NCBI GenBank assembly: GCA_963846715.1
Contig: CAWJXA010000005.1
Coordinates: 124,001-188,000, forward strand
Length of the DNA stretch: 64,000 bases
Direction of reading: 5' to 3'
Source: Bog-257 sp963846715
GTDB lineage: Bacteria > Acidobacteriota > Terriglobia > Terriglobales > Acidobacteriaceae
Shown: piece after piece, positions 17,711 through 26,333 of the stretch
How the letters are laid out: every line of letters begins with the position of its first letter
How positions within the stretch are numbered: position 1 is the first letter of the stretch
The notes under the pieces: model-generated
What the model was told of the DNA's origin: nothing
Databases searched by the model: none
The model's input: only the letters and a program-made list of their open reading frames with translations
Program-made: the position numbers and the translations under genes

Positions 17711-17725
17711 CACTGGGAGCGAACT

Positions 17726-17950
17726 ATGTCGATACGAAGTCGATCCAAGCCATCGCGGGACAAGGTCAGAGCGCATCGGGAAAGGCTGCGTCGACAGGGA
17801 CTGCGGCCCATCCAGATTTGGGTGCCGGACGTGCGCTCCCCTAAGTTTGCCGCTGAGGCACGCAAGCAATCTCTCGCCGTTGCCAGCAGTTCCCAGGAAA
17901 AGGGCGATCAGGACTTCATTGATGCGATCTCCAGTTGGGCCGGTGAGTGA
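17726..17950 (+). CDS. mazE: MazE-family antitoxin
   Basis: A 74-aa basic protein whose RDKVRAHRERLRRQGLRPIQIWVPDVRSPKF matches the MazE-like (DUF3018) antitoxin family across its first half. The N-terminal half should be a short DNA-binding fold and the C-terminal DFIDAISSWAGE the toxin-binding tail. GGGAG lies 7 nt upstream of the ATG. The stop overlaps the GTG of mazF (GTGA). It presumably neutralises MazF and autoregulates through the palindrome at 17699. Confidence 0.88.
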   Translation: MSIRSRSKPSRDKVRAHRERLRRQGLRPIQIWVPDVRSPKFAAEARKQSLAVASSSQEKGDQDFIDAISSWAGE

Positions 17951-18297
17951 AGCGCGGGGAGATTTGGACGGTTGCCGGTGGTAAAGACTATGTAGGTAAG
18001 CCTCGCCCCGTCGTGATTCTTCAGGATGACCGTTTTGGCGGGATCCTTTCCTTGACAGGGTGCGCATTCACAACCAATCCAACCGATGCTCCGTTGTTTC
18101 GCTTGCCCATCGCGCCGAGTGAGACAAACGGTTTGCGGGCGGAATGCCGGCTGATGGTCGACAAGATCACCACTGTCCCAAAGACCAAAGTAGGGCGACG
18201 TATCGGTCGTTTGTCCGACGAAGACATGGTGCGTCTGAACCGCGCGATCCTCGTTTTTCTCGGGATTGCCGGCCCAAACCCAATCCATAATCTTTGA
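17947..18297 (+). CDS. mazF: MazF/PemK-type endoribonuclease toxin
   Basis: A 116-aa PemK-like toxin: MKRGEIWTVAGG, the core KPRPVVILQDDRF (conserved substrate-contacting Arg), FRLPIAPSETNGLRAECRLMVDKITTVPKTKVGRRIGRLSDEDM and a C-terminal helix RLNRAILVFLGIA. MazF toxins cleave single-stranded RNA at short motifs; its specificity cannot be read from sequence. It starts at GTG 17947, overlapping the mazE stop. The module sits between the DoxX-like gene and murE in the same orientation, so readthrough from dcw could express it. Confidence 0.9.
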   Translation: MKRGEIWTVAGGKDYVGKPRPVVILQDDRFGGILSLTGCAFTTNPTDAPLFRLPIAPSETNGLRAECRLMVDKITTVPKTKVGRRIGRLSDEDMVRLNRAILVFLGIAGPNPIHNL

Positions 18298-18423
18298 GAG
18301 CAGCATAGCGGTCGATTCTCGATTCTCTGACGCGAACTCAGCTTTCGGATTTCTCTACAGCTTGCCTAGTTCCTTACTGGGAACCTCGGCGATTCCGCTG
18401 CCCTCATACGCGTAAAGCGTAGC

Positions 18424-18429
18424 TATAAT
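18424..18429 (+). promoter_or_regulatory. consensus -10 box just upstream of murE
   Basis: TATAAT sits 10 bp before the murE ATG at 18439. No good -35 is visible 16-18 bp upstream. If used, transcription would start within a few bases of the ATG and give a leaderless murE mRNA. Speculative. Confidence 0.3.
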
Positions 18430-18438
18430 GCGGGTAGA

Positions 18439-19947
18439 ATGGACTTCCTCCAATTGCTGGACGGCGCCGAATACCTGGCGCAGCAAGGCAATCCGCAGAT
18501 AGCCGGACTCGACTATGACAGCCGGCGAGTGCGGCCCGGATGGTGTTTCGTGGCGATCCACGGTGAGACTACCGACGGCAATCGCTACGTCGACGCCGCT
18601 CTCCACGCCGGAGCCGTCGCTGTCGTTAGTGACTCTTTGCCGCCGCGTTCCGAAGTCGCGTGGGCGCAGGTTCCCCATGGGCGGCGGGCGTTGGCGCGGC
18701 TTAGCGCAAACTTCTATGGCCGCCCTGCCGAACGGCTAGCCATCTCTGGCATCACCGGTACCAACGGCAAGACGACGACGGCCTTCATCCTGAATACCAT
18801 CTTGCGCGCCGCCGGACGCAAAGCTGCCTTGGTAGGCACGGTGGAATATCGCATCGATGATCAAGTCCTTCCTGCTCCGCATACGACTCCCGAGGCGCTG
18901 GAGTTGAATCAACTTTTTGCGCGAGCGGTAGAGGCAGGTTGCACCGAAGGAGTGATGGAAGTGTCTTCACACGCCTTAGAACAGCAGCGGGTCTTCGGAG
19001 TGCCATTCGACGTTGCCGTGTTTACGAACCTCACGCGCGACCATCTCGACTATCACCGCACCATGGAAGAGTATTTTGCTTCCAAGACGCTCCTGTTCAA
19101 GGGCCTGGGTACCGAGCCGCCGAGAGTGGCTGTAATTAATGTTGAGGATAACTACGGTCAGCGATTAATTAAGGTGCTTAAGAAGCAGCAAGAGTTAATC
19201 ACGTACGGTATAGATAAGGGCGATTTTCATGCGCAGGATCTTAGCATCGAGATGAGCGGAGCAAAGTTCACGCTGGTGATGCCGACGGGGCAATATCCTG
19301 TTTGGAGCCCGTTGTTGGGGCGGGTGAATGTGCTCAATCTGATCGCGGCTGGCGCCGCTGCCTATGCCCGCAGCATAGAGCCCTCCGCCATTGTCCTCGC
19401 GGCGGATGAACTGGCGCAGGTGCCTGGGCGCTTCCAACGTGTGGATGCCGGCCAACCGTTCACCGTGATTGTAGATTATGCCCATACCGACGACGCGCTG
19501 CGGAACCTTACTGCAGTCGCGCGCGACTTTCTGGCGCAGCGTGGAGGTTCGGGCCGAATCATTACGATATTCGGCTGCGGTGGAGACCGCGACCGCAGCA
19601 AGCGTCCACTGATGGGCGAGGCCGCTGGAGAAGGTAGCGACTTTGTGGTGCTTACCAGCGACAATCCGCGCAGCGAGAACCCTCTCGACATCATGAACGA
19701 TGCCCTCCCGGGCTTGCAGCGCTCCGGAACTCGTTACACCTTGGAACCGGACCGTAGCAAGGCCATCGCGTTGGCCATGCACGAGGCGGAAGCGGGAGAT
19801 ATCGTTCTTATCGCCGGAAAGGGTCACGAGAAGGTCCAGGTCACGGCTGCAGGAACCATTCCATTCGACGACATCGAAGTAGCGAGTCACGCGTTGGCTG
19901 GCGCCGGCTACACAACAGCCCAAACGGCGCAGTCGGCAAAATCATGA
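18439..19947 (+). CDS. murE: UDP-MurNAc-tripeptide synthetase MurE (meso-DAP type)
   Basis: A 502-aa Mur ligase adding the third residue to UDP-MurNAc-L-Ala-D-Glu in the cytoplasm. The substrate domain begins LDYDSRRVRPG. The ATP P-loop is GITGTNGKTTTAFI (about residues 102-115), the central motif VMEVSSHALEQQRV and the Mg site FTNLTRDHLDYH. VDYAHTDDALRN opens the C-terminal domain. The motif DNPR at residues 408-411 is the meso-diaminopimelate specificity signature, which predicts DAP-type peptidoglycan. The gene overlaps murF by 4 nt (ATGA). Confidence 0.95.
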   Translation: MDFLQLLDGAEYLAQQGNPQIAGLDYDSRRVRPGWCFVAIHGETTDGNRYVDAALHAGAVAVVSDSLPPRSEVAWAQVPHGRRALARLSANFYGRPAERLAISGITGTNGKTTTAFILNTILRAAGRKAALVGTVEYRIDDQVLPAPHTTPEALELNQLFARAVEAGCTEGVMEVSSHALEQQRVFGVPFDVAVFTNLTRDHLDYHRTMEEYFASKTLLFKGLGTEPPRVAVINVEDNYGQRLIKVLKKQQELITYGIDKGDFHAQDLSIEMSGAKFTLVMPTGQYPVWSPLLGRVNVLNLIAAGAAAYARSIEPSAIVLAADELAQVPGRFQRVDAGQPFTVIVDYAHTDDALRNLTAVARDFLAQRGGSGRIITIFGCGGDRDRSKRPLMGEAAGEGSDFVVLTSDNPRSENPLDIMNDALPGLQRSGTRYTLEPDRSKAIALAMHEAEAGDIVLIAGKGHEKVQVTAAGTIPFDDIEVASHALAGAGYTTAQTAQSAKS

Positions 19948-21326
19948 AATTACACCTGTGGCGCGCCGCCGAATTCATGCAGGCAAGTGGCGAGTTTGCC
20001 CCAGACTCAGTGGCACGGGGCTATTCCATAGATTCGCGCACGTCGTCCGTGGGCGATCTGTTCTTCGCGGTTCGCGGCGAGCGGCTCGACGGGCATGACT
20101 TTGTCGAGGCAGCACTCGCAAAAGGGGCGGCAGGCGCTGTTGTTGCGAAGCACCAGAGCGCACGGTTCGAGCAGAAGCATCAACTGCTGCTCGTGGACGA
20201 GCCGCTTCTCGCCTTGCAGCATCTGGCCGCGGCCGTTCGCAGGCTCTGGGGAAAGCCGCTCATCGCTGTGACCGGGTCGGCAGGCAAAACGACGACCAAG
20301 GAAGCCATCGCGCATGTGCTGGCGACAAAGCATCGCGTGCTGAAATCGCAGGGTAATTTGAACAATCACTTCGGCATGCCGCTGCAATTGCTGAAGCTGG
20401 AGCCGGAGCACGACATTGCGGTGGTCGAGATGGGGATGTCGCACGCCGGCGAGATCACCGAACTCGCCAAGCTGGCGCAGCCAGACTGCGGTGTAGTGAC
20501 CATCGTGGCGCCCGTTCACCTGGAGTTCTTTGAGTCGATTGCGGCGATTGCACGCGCCAAGTACGAACTGATCGCGTCCCTGCACGCAGGAAGTATTGCG
20601 GTGTTGAATGCCGACGATGAATACGTTTCGCAGTTCGGACGCGACTTTCACGGCAAGGTCGTCACCTTCGGACTGCATAAGCCGGCCGAGGTGTCGGCGC
20701 GGAAGGTTGAGTCACGTGGCCCGCGAGGCTCGGTCTTCGAAATTATGGCCCGCGGTGAGTGCGCTGTGGCTGCGCTCCCGTTGTTGGGCGAGCACAGTAT
20801 CTACAACGCGCTGGCCGCGGTGGCCGTGGGATTGCAGTACGGCGTTTCACTTCAAGAAGCGGCTGCGTCGCTGGCGACCATCGCGGCGGGAGATAAGCGC
20901 GGTGAAATTCTTACTTACGGCGGTGCGACCATTATCAACGATTGCTACAATTCCAATCCAAAGGCCCTCGACAACATGGTACGGTCGCTGGCCCAGATTC
21001 CGGCCCGGCGCAGGATTGTAGTCGCCGGCGAGATGCTGGAACTTGGTCCGGCAGGCGAGGCGATGCACCGCGATTGTGGACAACACATGGCGAGTTATGG
21101 AATCGATAAATTGCTGGGAGTCCGCGGATTGGCGAAATCGATGGTGGAAGCTGCACGCGGGGCAGGGATGAAGGCTGAGTTCGTCAACACGCCAGAAGAA
21201 GCCGGTGACTGGCTGCGCCGGGAAATCAAGACCGGCGATGTAGTTTTGCTTAAAGCGTCACGCGGCGTGCGCCTGGAGCGCGCGCTTGAGGCTTGGCTTG
21301 GCAAAACACTGGGAACTGCTCAATAG
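19944..21326 (+). CDS. murF: UDP-MurNAc-pentapeptide synthetase MurF
   Basis: A 460-aa Mur ligase that attaches D-Ala-D-Ala to UDP-MurNAc-tripeptide. YSIDSRTSSVGDLFFAVRG is the N-terminal substrate-binding region, VTGSAGKTTTKEAIAHVLA the P-loop (about residues 109-127), NLNNHFGMPLQLL and VVEMGMSHAGEI the MurF-specific central motifs, and INDCYNSNPKALDNMVRSL the C-terminal start. The ATG overlaps the murE stop, implying translational coupling. Length is normal. Confidence 0.95.
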   Translation: MKLHLWRAAEFMQASGEFAPDSVARGYSIDSRTSSVGDLFFAVRGERLDGHDFVEAALAKGAAGAVVAKHQSARFEQKHQLLLVDEPLLALQHLAAAVRRLWGKPLIAVTGSAGKTTTKEAIAHVLATKHRVLKSQGNLNNHFGMPLQLLKLEPEHDIAVVEMGMSHAGEITELAKLAQPDCGVVTIVAPVHLEFFESIAAIARAKYELIASLHAGSIAVLNADDEYVSQFGRDFHGKVVTFGLHKPAEVSARKVESRGPRGSVFEIMARGECAVAALPLLGEHSIYNALAAVAVGLQYGVSLQEAAASLATIAAGDKRGEILTYGGATIINDCYNSNPKALDNMVRSLAQIPARRRIVVAGEMLELGPAGEAMHRDCGQHMASYGIDKLLGVRGLAKSMVEAARGAGMKAEFVNTPEEAGDWLRREIKTGDVVLLKASRGVRLERALEAWLGKTLGTAQ

Positions 21327-21357
21327 GACGGCCCGAAATTGGTAATCCGCAGGTATG

Positions 21358-21487
21358 GGTAGTGCGGGCCTTTTAGGCCCGCGTTAGCGGATGGAGAGAA
21401 ACTCGCATCAGCACTGAGGTCACGACCTCAGTGCTGATGCGCGGGTTTTCGCCGGGGGTATACGCGGCGCTAAAGCGCCGCACTACC
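21358..21487. repeat. composite palindromic element with 10-bp terminal inverted repeats
   Basis: The murF-mraY gap holds a nested structure. Terminal repeats GGTAGTGCGG (21358-21367) and CCGCACTACC (21478-21487) are exact complements. Inside are a hairpin GCGGGCCT-TTT-AGGCCCGC (21364-21382), a 16-bp perfect stem around GCACTGAGGT...ACCTCAGTGC (21405-21440, 4-nt loop) and GCGGCGC-TAAA-GCGCCGC (21464-21481). No ORF is contained. Related ends occur at 12864-13020, 27736-27800 and 36545-36567. Confidence 0.6.
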
Positions 21488-21552
21488 GGAGTTCGCCGAT
21501 GTAGCTGCTCTAGGGTGGCAGCTCCCAGATATCGTCGAGAACGGGGAAGAAT

Positions 21553-22689
21553 TTGCTCTATTGGTTGCTCTACCAGAAGGGTTTTCTCGTCTTTCATATC
21601 GGCCCGTTCCGAATCTTCCGCTATTTGACGTTTCGTACCGCCTTCGCCAGTCTGACGGCGTTGTTCATCGGTCTCATCATTGGTCCGGCGGTCGTCCGTC
21701 GCCTGCGTGAATTCCAGATTGGCCAATACATCCGCGAAGACGGACCGAAAGACCATCTCAAGAAAGCCGGCACCCCCACCATGGGTGGCCTGCTCATCGT
21801 CGTGGGCATGATCGTCCCCACATTGTTGTGGGCCGATCTCAGCAATCGCTTTGTGTGGATTGCCGTGTTGGCAACGCTGTCGTTTGGGGCGATCGGCTTC
21901 GCCGATGACTACTTGAAAGTGGTGCACCGTCGCAATCTCGGCCTGACCGCGCGGGCCAAACTGGGCTACCAGTTTCTGGCGGCCTTTGTGATCGGTGCGA
22001 TTCTAAGTGCGCTGGAGACACACGGACTCTATTCCACACGGCTGATTGTGCCCTTCCTCAAACACTTCCGGCCCGATTTGGTGATCAGCCGCTTGCACCA
22101 CGGCTATCTTTCGCCATTGGCATTTCTTCCGTTTCTGGTATTCGTCGCCATTATTATTGTGGGCTCCAGCAATGCCGTGAATCTTACCGATGGCCTCGAT
22201 GGATTGGCGATTGGCTGCACAGTGATTGCCGCGGGCGCCCTCACGGTGCTCACCTACGTCAGCGGCCACGCCGTCTTCGCCGATTACCTCGAGCTCTCTC
22301 ATATGCCCCAGGTCTCGGAGGTGACCATCTTCTGCGGCTCGATGGTCGGTTCCGCGATCGGTTTTCTCTGGTACAACGCCCACCCCGCGGAAATCTTCAT
22401 GGGCGATGTGGGATCGCTGGCGCTAGGCGGCGCGATTGGAACGATCGCCGTCATCATCAAGCAGGAGCTGTTGCTGCCGTTTATCGGCGGTATCTTCGTG
22501 ATCGAAGCGCTCTCGGTGATTTTGCAGGTGGGCTCGTACAAGTTGCGCAGGAAGCGCATCTTCAAAATGGCGCCCATCCACCACCACTTTGAGTTGATGG
22601 GCTGGAGCGAATCCAAGGTGATCGTGCGCTTCTGGATTGCCTCCCTGGTGTTTGCACTCTTTGCTCTCACCACCTTGAAGTTGCGCTAG
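21553..22689 (+). CDS. mraY: phospho-MurNAc-pentapeptide translocase MraY
   Basis: A 378-aa integral membrane enzyme making lipid I from UDP-MurNAc-pentapeptide and undecaprenyl phosphate, with about ten TM helices. Signatures are REDGPKDHLKKAGTPTMGG, GFADDYLKVVHRRNLGL with the Asp pair, the NAVNLTDGLDGLAIG motif carrying the catalytic Asp, FMGDVGSLALGG, and APIHHHFELMGW with the HHH motif. It starts at TTG 21553, preceded by GGGGAAG; there is no nearby ATG in frame. Canonical position after murF. Confidence 0.95.
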   Translation: MLYWLLYQKGFLVFHIGPFRIFRYLTFRTAFASLTALFIGLIIGPAVVRRLREFQIGQYIREDGPKDHLKKAGTPTMGGLLIVVGMIVPTLLWADLSNRFVWIAVLATLSFGAIGFADDYLKVVHRRNLGLTARAKLGYQFLAAFVIGAILSALETHGLYSTRLIVPFLKHFRPDLVISRLHHGYLSPLAFLPFLVFVAIIIVGSSNAVNLTDGLDGLAIGCTVIAAGALTVLTYVSGHAVFADYLELSHMPQVSEVTIFCGSMVGSAIGFLWYNAHPAEIFMGDVGSLALGGAIGTIAVIIKQELLLPFIGGIFVIEALSVILQVGSYKLRRKRIFKMAPIHHHFELMGWSESKVIVRFWIASLVFALFALTTLKLR

Positions 22690-22735
22690 AAGCACGTTAG
22701 ACGTGGCACAATGGCGCAGGCGAGCAGATCTCCCG

Positions 22736-24139
22736 ATGGACGTCAAAGGCAAACGCGTGCTGGTGGTCGGACTGGGCAAGTCCGGCGTGGCCAGCGCTTT
22801 GTTCCTGGAGAAGCGCGGTGCCCGGGTTGCCGTCTCCGACGCCAAGTCGCAAGAGCAACTCCGCCACGAGATTCCACTGCTGCTCGATCACGGCATCAGC
22901 GTCGAGACCGGACAGCACGGCGAACGCACGTTCCGCGATCAGGACCTTATCGTCATCAGTCCAGGCGTGCCATTCGATGTTCCGCAACTCGTGCAAGCGC
23001 GGGCACTCGGTATCCCGGTGATTGGTGAGGTGGAACTGGCGGCGCGATTCCTCAAAGGACAGATCATCGCCATCACCGGTTCTAACGGGAAGACCACGAC
23101 GACATCGCTGGCAGGCGAAATCCTTGCAGCCGGAGGCCGTAAGACTCTAGTCGGTGGAAACATCGGGACTCCCGCAATTACCTTCGTCGAGAACGTCAAC
23201 AGACGACACCTGGGTCGTGCTGGAGATCAGCAGCTTCCAACTGGAGACGGTCGAGAGCTTTCATCCCCGGATTGCTGTGGTTCTGAATATCACTCCGGAT
23301 CATCTCGACCGGCACCTTACGTTCGAGAATTACGCTGCTGCCAAGGCGCGCATTTTCGAGAACCAAGGCCCGAATGATTTTGCGGTGCTGAATGCTGATA
23401 ATGAGCCTTGCGTCGGTATGGCCGCTCAGTCAAAGGCGCCAGTGTACTGGTTCAGCCGTCTTAAGGAAGTCGAGCGCGGAGCCTTCACTCGAGAAGGAGC
23501 GCATAGTCTGGCGCGATCAGACATGGCGAGCGCGAGATCATGCCAATTGGCGAGATTTCGCTGAAGGGTGCGCACAATCTCGAAAATGTGCTGGCGGCCG
23601 TTTGCGTCGGAATGTTGGCGGGAATCGAGCCGGCACAGATTCGTCGCGCGGTCTCGCACTTCAAGGCGGTGGAGCATCGCCTGGAGTTCGTAGCCAAAGT
23701 TCGCGGCGTCGAGTATTACAACGACTCCAAGGCCACCAACGTCGATGCCACGATCAAGGCGCTGGAGTCATTCCCGGGCCGCATTCACCTCATCCTGGGC
23801 GGCAAAGACAAGGGCAGTGACTACAGCGTACTCAACGCGTTGCTCAAGGAGCGCGTGAAGCGCGTGTATACCATCGGCGCGGCAGCTACCAAGATCGAGT
23901 CGCAGGCGCAGGGAACTGAGATTGTGAGCGCCGGAACTTTGGACGCAGCAGTGAAGCGCGCGAGCGAATCTGCCACCGCGGACGATGTGGTGTTGCTGGC
24001 TCCCGCCTGTGCCAGCTTCGATCAGTTTGACAGTTACGAACACCGCGGCCGGGTGTTCAAAGATCTGGTTCGGCAGTTGGCTTCGAAAGAGCAGGAGCGA
24101 GAGCATGTGGGCAGCGGCGCTCGTGGGGGCAAGGGATAA
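22736..24139 (+). pseudogene. murD: UDP-MurNAc-Ala-D-Glu ligase MurD, frameshifted
   Basis: MurD adds D-Glu to UDP-MurNAc-L-Ala. The first frame (ATG 22736) reads KRVLVVGLGKSGVASALFL and the P-loop ITGSNGKTTTTSLAGEIL. Near 23198 the family sequence shifts by one base and resumes as DDTWVVLEISSFQLETV and VLNITPDHLDRHL. Between about 23500 and 23545 it shifts again and continues as EISLKGAHNLENVLAAV, YYNDSKATNVDATIKALESF and LLAPACASFDQFDSYEHRG. The stop overlaps the ftsW ATG (TAATG). An organism needs one working murD, so indel errors in the sequence are the likelier explanation. The start is uncertain, since no good ribosome-binding site is visible. Confidence 0.85.
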
Positions 24140-25230
24140 TGGCCAAGCGCGTCAGCGTTGACAAGTGGCTGTTCACGGTTACGCTGTTACTCGTCTTCAT
24201 CGGATTGGTAATGGTTTTCAGCGCCTCGGCGGTGATGGCGAAGGAGCGCTTCGGTTCGCCCTATGGGTTCCTGCTGCGGCAGATGGCCTGGGCCGGCGCG
24301 GGCATCGCAGCCATGCTCGTCATCATGAACATCGACTACCGGAAATACCGGCGGGCGTCGGTGGTCTTCACTTTTCTGGGGTTCACTTCGCTTCTGCTGA
24401 TCGCCGTCTTCCTGTTTCGCGATTCCCACAACACGCACCGCTGGATCAAGCTCGGCGGCTTCTCCCTCCAGCCTTCGGAACTGGCGAAGCCGGCAATCAT
24501 CTTTTACCTGGCGTACTTTCTGGAGTCACGCTGGCAGCAAATCACCGACTGGAAGAACGTGCTGCTCCCTGCCGCCGCTCCTGTTGTCTTGTTTGCGCTG
24601 CTGATTGTGAAAGAGCCTGACCTGGGTACCGCGATCGCGTGCCTGGCAATCTCGGCCGCCGTGCTATTCGTCGCAGGGATGAACATGAAGTATCTGTGGT
24701 ACGCACTCGGCGCCTCGTTGTTACCGCTATATTTCCTGGTCGTTCGCGTACCGTGGCGCTGGGCTCGCGTGCAGGCTTTCCTTGATCCCTTCAAGGACCC
24801 CCAGGGCAAGGGCTTTCACATTATTCAGTCAATGATCGCCGTGAGCACCGGAGGACTGACCGGGCTGGGGTTGATGGAAGGCAAGCAGAAGCTCTTCTAC
24901 CTTCCGGAGCCGCACACCGATTTTATCTTCGCGGTTACCGCGGAAGAGTTGGGCCTGTGGGGTTCGGTACTGGTGGTGACGCTGTTCGCCATCTTCCTTT
25001 ATCGTGGTGTGCGAACCGCGCTGCGCACCGAAGACATGTTCGGAAAGTTCCTGGCCACGGGTTTCACCGCGATGGTGGTGGTGCAGGCGCTGTTCAACAT
25101 GAGCGTTGTTCTCGCCATGATGCCGGCAAAGGGCATTCCACTACCATTCATTTCCTACGGCGGGTCGTCGCTCTTCATTACTCTGGCCAGTGTCGGAGTA
25201 CTGCTCAACATCACCCAGCAGATGGACTAG
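24139..25230 (+). CDS. ftsW: lipid II polymerase / SEDS protein FtsW
   Basis: A 363-aa SEDS glycosyltransferase with about ten TM helices that polymerises lipid II at the septum together with FtsI. Signatures include VFIGLVMVFSASAVMA at the N-terminus, RWIKLGGFSLQPSELAKPAIIFYLA, VKEPDLGTAIA with the conserved acidic residue, PHTDFIFAVTAEELGLWGS and KGIPLPFISYGGSSL. The start overlaps the murD stop by one base. Length is normal and the order murD-ftsW-murG is canonical. Confidence 0.95.
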   Translation: MAKRVSVDKWLFTVTLLLVFIGLVMVFSASAVMAKERFGSPYGFLLRQMAWAGAGIAAMLVIMNIDYRKYRRASVVFTFLGFTSLLLIAVFLFRDSHNTHRWIKLGGFSLQPSELAKPAIIFYLAYFLESRWQQITDWKNVLLPAAAPVVLFALLIVKEPDLGTAIACLAISAAVLFVAGMNMKYLWYALGASLLPLYFLVVRVPWRWARVQAFLDPFKDPQGKGFHIIQSMIAVSTGGLTGLGLMEGKQKLFYLPEPHTDFIFAVTAEELGLWGSVLVVTLFAIFLYRGVRTALRTEDMFGKFLATGFTAMVVVQALFNMSVVLAMMPAKGIPLPFISYGGSSLFITLASVGVLLNITQQMD

Positions 25231-25232
25231 CC

Positions 25233-26318
25233 ATGCGAGTAATTGTGGCTGGAGGCGGAACCGGCGGCCATGTCATCCCTGCGCTGGCCATCGCCCAGGA
25301 ATTGCGTTCCCACTACCGCGCGGAAGTTCTTTTCGTCGGCACCCAGCGTGGCATTGAAACCCGCCTGGTTCCGGCCGCGGGATTTGAGCTGCATCTCATC
25401 CAAGTTGGCGCGCTGAACCGCGTAGATCTGGCGACCCGGCTCAAGACTATGCTCGATCTTCCGCGGGCTTTCATGGAGTCGGCTAAGCTGATCCGCGAAT
25501 TTCGGCCCAACGTCGTGATCGGTGTGGGCGGATACGCCTCTGGTCCAGCAATGTTGACGGCCGCGATGATGAGCGTGCCCACGCTTGCCTTTGAACCGAA
25601 TGTGATACCTGGCTTTGCCAATCGCATCATTGCTCCTATGGTGAGCGTGGCCGCGGTGCACTTCGAAGCAACTTGCCACTATTTCCGCAATTGTCATGTG
25701 ACTGGCGTACCAGTGCGGCAGGAGTTCTTCCGTGTGCCAGTGCGCCCGAAAGATCCCCGTCCAACGCTGCTGGTCTTTGGAGGCAGCCAGGGCGCCCATG
25801 CCATTAACCAGGCGGTGTTGGATGGTTTGCCGAAGCTGATGGACGCGGTGCAGGGCGTCCACGTGATTCATCAGACGGGAGAAAAAGATTATGCTTCGGC
25901 GCAGGCCGTTTATTTGCGCACCATGATTTCGGCGGAAGTCTCGCCATTCATCGATGAAATGCCCCGAGCCTTCGCCCGTGCTGACCTGCTGGTTTGCCGC
26001 TCCGGAGCCAGCACCGTCGCCGAGATCACCGCGGCAGGGAAGCCCGCCATCTTCATCCCATTGCCGACTGCTGCCGACGATCACCAGACCCAGAATGCGC
26101 GAACGCTTGTCGACGGGAATGCAGCGCGCCTGTTACCGCAATCGGAGCTTTCCAGCGACCGCCTGGTAGACGAGATAGCATCCCTATTGCGCGATCGCTC
26201 GCGATTGGCCGCGATGTCGGAGGCGGCGCGAAGTTTTGCTCACCCCGGTGCAGCGGCCAAGATTGCGGCGCTCGCGGCTCGGGCTGCTGGCGTCCAGAGC
26301 CGACACGCTGTAGCCTAA
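25233..26318 (+). CDS. murG: UDP-GlcNAc:lipid I transferase MurG
   Basis: A 361-aa GT28 glycosyltransferase at the cytoplasmic membrane face that converts lipid I to lipid II. The N-terminal G-loop is VAGGGTGGHVIPALAIA. GVGGYASGPAMLTA and EPNVIPGFANRI lie in the acceptor domain. VFGGSQGAHAINQAV and the C-terminal SGASTVAEITAAGKPAIFIPLPTAADDHQTQNA bind UDP-GlcNAc. The ATG at 25233 is 2 nt after the ftsW stop. A longer in-frame reading opens upstream but only overlaps ftsW. Confidence 0.95.
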   Translation: MRVIVAGGGTGGHVIPALAIAQELRSHYRAEVLFVGTQRGIETRLVPAAGFELHLIQVGALNRVDLATRLKTMLDLPRAFMESAKLIREFRPNVVIGVGGYASGPAMLTAAMMSVPTLAFEPNVIPGFANRIIAPMVSVAAVHFEATCHYFRNCHVTGVPVRQEFFRVPVRPKDPRPTLLVFGGSQGAHAINQAVLDGLPKLMDAVQGVHVIHQTGEKDYASAQAVYLRTMISAEVSPFIDEMPRAFARADLLVCRSGASTVAEITAAGKPAIFIPLPTAADDHQTQNARTLVDGNAARLLPQSELSSDRLVDEIASLLRDRSRLAAMSEAARSFAHPGAAAKIAALAARAAGVQSRHAVA

Positions 26319-26333
26319 AGGCTCGTCTCTCCC

